Source: Actinomycetes bacterium (GTDB lineage: Bacteria > Actinomycetota > Coriobacteriia > Coriobacteriales > JAEZXW01). From it: DNA of 16,626 nt. Under the pieces are notes generated by a model, which saw only the letters and a program-made list of their open reading frames with translations, did no database searches and was not told where the DNA came from. The stretch spans positions 1 through 16,626 of the forward strand of contig JAEZXW010000101.1 in NCBI GenBank assembly GCA_023419515.1, written 5' to 3'. A program made the position numbers and the translations under genes. Positions 13,413 to 16,626 of the stretch are shown here, one piece after another (position 1 is the stretch's first letter; each line of letters starts with the position of its first letter).

Positions 13413-14927
13413 TTAGAGAACCTCGTTACGCATGTGTGGAAAAAGCAGCACGTCCCTGATCGAAGGCTGGTCGGTCAAAAGCATGACGAGGCGATCGATA
13501 CCAAGACCCATGCCACCAGCAGGCGGCATGCCATACTCAAGCGCGCGAATGTAATCGGTGTCGTAGGCCATCGCCTCATCATCGCCCTGACGCTTTGCCT
13601 CGACCTGCGCAGCAAAACGCTCCTCCTGATCAACTGGGTCGTTAAGCTCAGAAAATGCATTGGCAAACTCACGGCCACAGATAAAAAGTTCAAAGCGATC
13701 AGTCAGTCGAGGGTCGTCCTGCTTCTTCTTGGCAAGTGGGCTTACCTCAACGGGATAATCGATAACAAATGTTGGCTGGATAAGCATGCGCTCGACCTTC
13801 TCGTCAAAGATCTCAGCGATAAACTTACCTTGCGTCCAGCCTGGCTTGACCTCGATATTAAGGCGCTGGCACACTTCAGCAAGCTCCTCAATTGAGCTAT
13901 CGAGCGAGACCGCGGCGATACCTTGCTCTTCAAGATACCCATTAACAGCATCGAGCATCGTAATGCTCTGCCACTCATCAAGCATGGACACGGTTTGACC
14001 CTGATAGACAAGCTCAGGGGTCTCGCCAAAGACTTCACGATGAGCCGCCAGGATCATACCGCGGGTCAGTTCCATCATGCCCTTGATATCGGAATATGCC
14101 TGATATGCCTCGACCATCGTAAACTCAGGGTTATGACGCTGGTCAATGCCCTCATTTCTGAATGAACGGTTGAGCTCAAATACACGATGAAAACCACCGA
14201 CAAGCAGGCGCTTAAGATAAAGTTCAGGAGCAATGCGCAAGTAAAAATCGCGATCCAACGCATTGTGGTGCGTAATAAACGGACGAGCATTAGCGCCGCC
14301 CGGAATAGGATGCAGCATCGGGGTTTCGACTTCATAAAAGCCTTGCGCCTGCATGTAAGAGCGGATCGCAGAAATGATCTTGAAGCGCTTGGTGAAGACG
14401 TCTTTAACCTCAGGGTTCATTACGAGATCCACGTAGCGCTGGCGATAACGGGTCTCTTTGTCGGTCAGTCCGTGATACTTTTCTGGGAGTGGACGCAAGG
14501 ACTTTGAGAGCAATTGTGCTTTGTCTGGTGCGACCGAGAGCTCACCGCGACGAGTGCGCATAATGGTTCCGGTCACACCGATCCAGTCACCCACGTCAAA
14601 GGAGCGAATCTCCTCGTACGCCTCTTCGCCCACTGCGTTAATACGGACAAAGATCTGGATGTCGGCGGTGTGATCGCGCAAAGTCAAGAAGGTGACCTTG
14701 CCCTGACCACGCTTTGCCATAATACGACCAGCAATGACGACCGTCACGTCAACCGACTCGCCATCCGCCAGATCTTGATAGGCATCAATGAGCTCTTGAT
14801 TGGTGTGCGTTGGGTCAAAGCTGTGGCCATATGGATCCTGACCTGCCTGGATAAGAGCAAGGCGTTTATTTTTACGAACCTGGATAGGGTCGTCCTCAAT
14901 CATGACTTCTGTCTTTTGCTCTTCCAT
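13413..14927 (-). CDS. lysS: Lysyl-tRNA synthetase, class II
   Basis: This 504-residue enzyme charges tRNA-Lys. It has an N-terminal OB-fold anticodon-binding domain (about 60-150, with the TLRDHTADIQ strand region). The class II catalytic domain follows with motif 1 (GFYEVETPML, 196-205), motif 2 (FRNEG and HNPEFTMVEAY, 256-275) and motif 3 (GMGLGIDRLVML, 472-483). Length and all motifs are normal. A GAAAGG lies about 10 bases before the ATG. The gene lies 80 bases after greA and 25 before clpC. The greA-lysS-clpC run suggests transcription as one unit. Confidence 0.97.
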   Translation of the reverse strand: MEEQKTEVMIEDDPIQVRKNKRLALIQAGQDPYGHSFDPTHTNQELIDAYQDLADGESVDVTVVIAGRIMAKRGQGKVTFLTLRDHTADIQIFVRINAVGEEAYEEIRSFDVGDWIGVTGTIMRTRRGELSVAPDKAQLLSKSLRPLPEKYHGLTDKETRYRQRYVDLVMNPEVKDVFTKRFKIISAIRSYMQAQGFYEVETPMLHPIPGGANARPFITHHNALDRDFYLRIAPELYLKRLLVGGFHRVFELNRSFRNEGIDQRHNPEFTMVEAYQAYSDIKGMMELTRGMILAAHREVFGETPELVYQGQTVSMLDEWQSITMLDAVNGYLEEQGIAAVSLDSSIEELAEVCQRLNIEVKPGWTQGKFIAEIFDEKVERMLIQPTFVIDYPVEVSPLAKKKQDDPRLTDRFELFICGREFANAFSELNDPVDQEERFAAQVEAKRQGDDEAMAYDTDYIRALEYGMPPAGGMGLGIDRLVMLLTDQPSIRDVLLFPHMRNEVL

Positions 14928-14962
14928 CGCTTTGCGCCTTTCATTTGCACAGATACATAAGA

Positions 14963-14990
14963 CAGGCGACCCTTATGGAGGCGTCGCCTG
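14963..14990 (-). terminator. Hairpin between greA and lysS, possible attenuator or weak terminator
   Basis: CAGGCGAC (14963-14970) and GTCGCCTG (14983-14990) form a perfect 8-pair G+C-rich stem with a 12-base loop. It sits in the 80-base gap, 17 bases after the greA stop and 35 before lysS. Only short T stretches follow on the minus strand, so termination would be partial at best. Confidence 0.45.
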
Positions 14991-15007
14991 CGGTAAAACT
15001 CACGAAT

Positions 15008-15481
15008 TTACTTAGAAGCAACCTTCATGATGGTGTACTTATTCACCTTGCCAGAAGGAGTCTGCACCTCAATAACATCGCCCTTCTTGTTGCCAATAAG
15101 AGCTTGTCCCATGGGGGACTCATTCGAGATACGGCCGTTCACCGGATCTGCCTCGGTCGTGCCAACAAGAGTCACAACAAGCTCCTTGCCCTTGGCATCC
15201 TCAAGCGTCACAGTCTGACCAATGGAGACCTTGCTTGAGCGCTTGGGTGTTTCAACCACCGTGCTATGCGCGAGGATGTCGGTGATCTCGAGAATACGGC
15301 TTTCAACCCAAGACTGCTCGTTCTTAGCGTCGACATACTCTGAGTTTTCAGAGATGTCACCAAACTCACGCGCAACCTTGATGCGCTGACCAACCTCGGC
15401 ACGCTTTTCGGTCTCTAGATACTCAAGCTCCTCGAGGAGCTTCTCGCGGCCTTCAACGGTAAGTACAATTTCTTTTGCCAT
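15008..15481 (-). CDS. greA: Transcription elongation factor GreA
   Basis: This 157-residue protein enters the secondary channel of RNA polymerase and triggers cleavage of the 3' end of backtracked RNA. The N-terminal coiled coil carries the acidic tip GDISENSEY (41-49; D42 and E45 are the key residues). The C-terminal FKBP-like domain (about 80-157) holds the SIGQTVTLED and ISNESPMGQALIGNKKGD blocks. I chose the ATG at 15481 (MAKEIVLT). An upstream TTG at 15508 extends the frame, but it would place the AAGGAG ribosome binding site inside the gene, and the chosen length fits the usual 158. Neighbours are tatA 250 bases upstream and lysS downstream. Confidence 0.96.
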   Translation of the reverse strand: MAKEIVLTVEGREKLLEELEYLETEKRAEVGQRIKVAREFGDISENSEYVDAKNEQSWVESRILEITDILAHSTVVETPKRSSKVSIGQTVTLEDAKGKELVVTLVGTTEADPVNGRISNESPMGQALIGNKKGDVIEVQTPSGKVNKYTIMKVASK

Positions 15482-15611
15482 CGTGTCTATCTCTCCTTGT
15501 AGGGACAAATCGTCTGCAAGAAACGAAGATCAAACTTCCTCGGTTCACCATGGTTACGATCTCAACATGACTTTCAATCCAGCCAGCGACATGGTGAGTA
15601 AAGACAAGAGC

Positions 15612-15638
15612 GCCGTACAAGAGCGGATCTTGTACGGC
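15612..15638. repeat. Perfect 11-pair inverted repeat in the tatA-greA gap
   Basis: GCCGTACAAGA (15612-15622) and TCTTGTACGGC (15628-15638) form a perfect hairpin with a 5-base loop. The 9-base word ACAAGAGCG also occurs as a direct repeat (15604 and 15617). No T run follows on either strand, so it is not a standard terminator. It could be an RNA-processing or protein-binding site. The remainder of this 250-base gap (15482-15731) holds no convincing gene. Confidence 0.6.
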
Positions 15639-15731
15639 AGATGGTGCCCATCAAAAGTGAGCACCGGCTCTTCATATTTACAAGCACCTGGAGCGTTGCT
15701 GCAAGCGCTCATGAAGGTTAAGGGACAAAGA

Positions 15732-16001
15732 CTACTTGGAAACCGTGGTCTTAGTAGTTTTGGTTGTGGTGACAACCTCTTCGACATCGGCATCCTCATC
15801 CGTTGCCTCAATCTGTGCAACGGTTTTCTCGCCGACGACTTCCTTCTTCTCTTCCTTATCGTCTTCCATGCCTTGGCGGATGTTCTTTACGGTCTTACCC
15901 AAGGCATTACCAAGCTTTGGCAGGTTTTTTGGACCAAAGATAACCAGAATGACAACCAAAATGATGAGTAGCTCTGGTACACCCATGCCGAGAAATTTCA
16001 T
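15732..16001 (-). CDS. tatA: Sec-independent (Tat) translocase subunit TatA/B
   Basis: This 89-residue membrane protein fits the TatA family of the twin-arginine export system, which moves folded proteins across the membrane. It has a short N-terminal membrane helix (about 8-22, VPELLIILVVILVIF), the FGPKNLPKLG hinge (22-31), an amphipathic helix (about 32-45) and a charged, unstructured tail that ends Thr/Lys-rich (TTTKTTKTTVSK). The ATG at 16001 was chosen because GGAGA lies 7 bases before it. The frame extends further upstream but that part is not TatA-like. No tatC is in the window, so the partner must lie elsewhere. Whether it is TatA or TatB in function cannot be told from sequence alone. 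A TATACT -10-like box upstream lacks a clear -35. Confidence 0.9.
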   Translation of the reverse strand: MKFLGMGVPELLIILVVILVIFGPKNLPKLGNALGKTVKNIRQGMEDDKEEKKEVVGEKTVAQIEATDEDADVEEVVTTTKTTKTTVSK

Positions 16002-16118
16002 GAATACTCTCCGTAACGTCATGCCGAGCCCTGACCTCGCAGGACACAGTCACTTTGTTTGGACAATCTTGTAAATGCAAAGTATACACCCGATACCAAA
16101 AAAGACCAGACTCGAGCA

Positions 16119-16436
16119 CTAGGCGGCAAAAACCCCTAGAGATTGCGCATAATACGCCAAGTCCTGAGCGTTCAGTCGATCTGCGTACTCATGTGCGACA
16201 TACTCATAGATCATCTGAGGACTTTTGCCTGCCCTTTTAAGCTCGGCAATGATCGAAGCAATAACAGCGCGCTGCACCATCAGCCTTGATTGATCATCCT
16301 TCTTACCACGACGGGCAGCACGCATAACATATCGGCGATAGCTTGCCTGCTGACGTGGACTGCGCTTGCGTGCGGTTTTTAAGGGCATACGATCAGCAGA
16401 TGCTTCAACCGTAAAGAGACTCATCTGTGTTGCCAT
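16119..16436 (-). CDS. Small basic hypothetical protein
   Basis: I do not recognise this 105-residue protein. The ATG at 16436 has an excellent ribosome binding site (AAGGAG, 6 bases before), which supports a real gene. The N-terminal half is very basic (KTARKRSPRQQASYRRYVMRA and RRGKKDD, about 20-48) and could bind nucleic acid. The C-terminal half (50-105) looks like a helical bundle with an aromatic-rich end (MIYEYVAHEYADRL, AYYAQSLGVF). There is no signal peptide or membrane segment and no cysteines. It lies between tRNA-Pro and tatA on the same strand, 117 bases before tatA. Confidence 0.75.
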   Translation of the reverse strand: MATQMSLFTVEASADRMPLKTARKRSPRQQASYRRYVMRAARRGKKDDQSRLMVQRAVIASIIAELKRAGKSPQMIYEYVAHEYADRLNAQDLAYYAQSLGVFAA

Positions 16437-16565
16437 GCCAAACTCCTTAATGCTCTAATCTTTTGATAGCAACAGCCTAGCAAGAGGGTCGGACATGAAA
16501 TTATCACCGCAGTTCACAAGCGGTTTTTGTCAAGATTTTGAAAACAAGTTTTTAGGAAGAATAGA

Positions 16566-16626
<61 letters not shown>

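Noticed and set aside
15554..15712. Possible 52-residue leftward small protein in the tatA-greA gap (starts MSACSNAPGACK)
   Set aside because: No ribosome binding site before its ATG, and the 11-pair palindrome lies inside it, so non-coding DNA is more likely.
16437..16565. TTGACA and GATAAT boxes upstream of the 105-residue gene
   Set aside because: They are about 22 bases apart, too far for a standard promoter, although a small inverted repeat lies between them. I could not support a promoter call.

Overview
The window looks like a piece of the chromosome of a low-to-mid G+C Gram-positive bacterium. My best guess is a member of the Coriobacteriia (Atopobium/Olsenella relatives). This rests on gene content and protein style only: a lysS-clpC-disA-ispD-ispF-cysE-cysS-rlmB-yacP order that echoes the well-known Bacillus clpC-disA-ispD-ispF-cysE-cysS-rlmB-yacP neighbourhood, actinobacterial-looking protein sequences, and strong GGAG-type ribosome binding sites. 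No 16S or other taxonomic marker is present, so this placement is inference.

Layout. Positions 1-2900 form an AT-richer accessory block, transcribed leftward. It holds a secreted surface protein that runs off the left edge, a promoter whose -35/-10 spacer contains a 10-base poly-G run (a candidate phase-variation switch), and a RelB/YafQ-type toxin-antitoxin pair whose toxin has a stop at codon 3. A leftward tRNA-Thr with promoter and terminator follows (2961-3152). Next is a single rightward gene, a manganese-type superoxide dismutase (3358-3978), with a hairpin-rich leader and a strong terminator.

From 4150 to 16001 lies one long leftward housekeeping series, in transcription order tatA, greA, lysS, clpC, disA (interrupted), ispD, ispF, cysE, cysS, rlmB, yacP. 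Most junctions are short (3-25 bp, or 1-bp overlap), suggesting co-transcription in blocks. Longer gaps at tatA-greA, greA-lysS, clpC-disA and rlmB-cysS (80-250 bp) hold hairpins in three cases. A small basic hypothetical protein (16119-16436) and a partial tRNA-Pro (CGG) close the right end, also leftward.

Functional themes: translation (lysS, cysS, rlmB, yacP, tRNAs), protein quality control (clpC), transcription elongation (greA), isoprenoid precursor synthesis (ispD, ispF), cysteine synthesis and charging (cysE, cysS, start/stop overlapping), cyclic di-AMP signalling (disA), protein export (tatA) and oxygen defence (sod).

The most notable signals are (1) the poly-G tract inside the surface-protein promoter spacer, (2) an in-frame TAA that splits disA between the c-di-AMP cyclase plus helical linker and the C-terminal DNA-binding domain, with the downstream frame preserved, and (3) an in-frame TAG at codon 3 of an otherwise intact YafQ-like toxin beside an intact antitoxin. 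I did not find a wholly new defence or mobile system, and no CRISPR array or insertion sequence.
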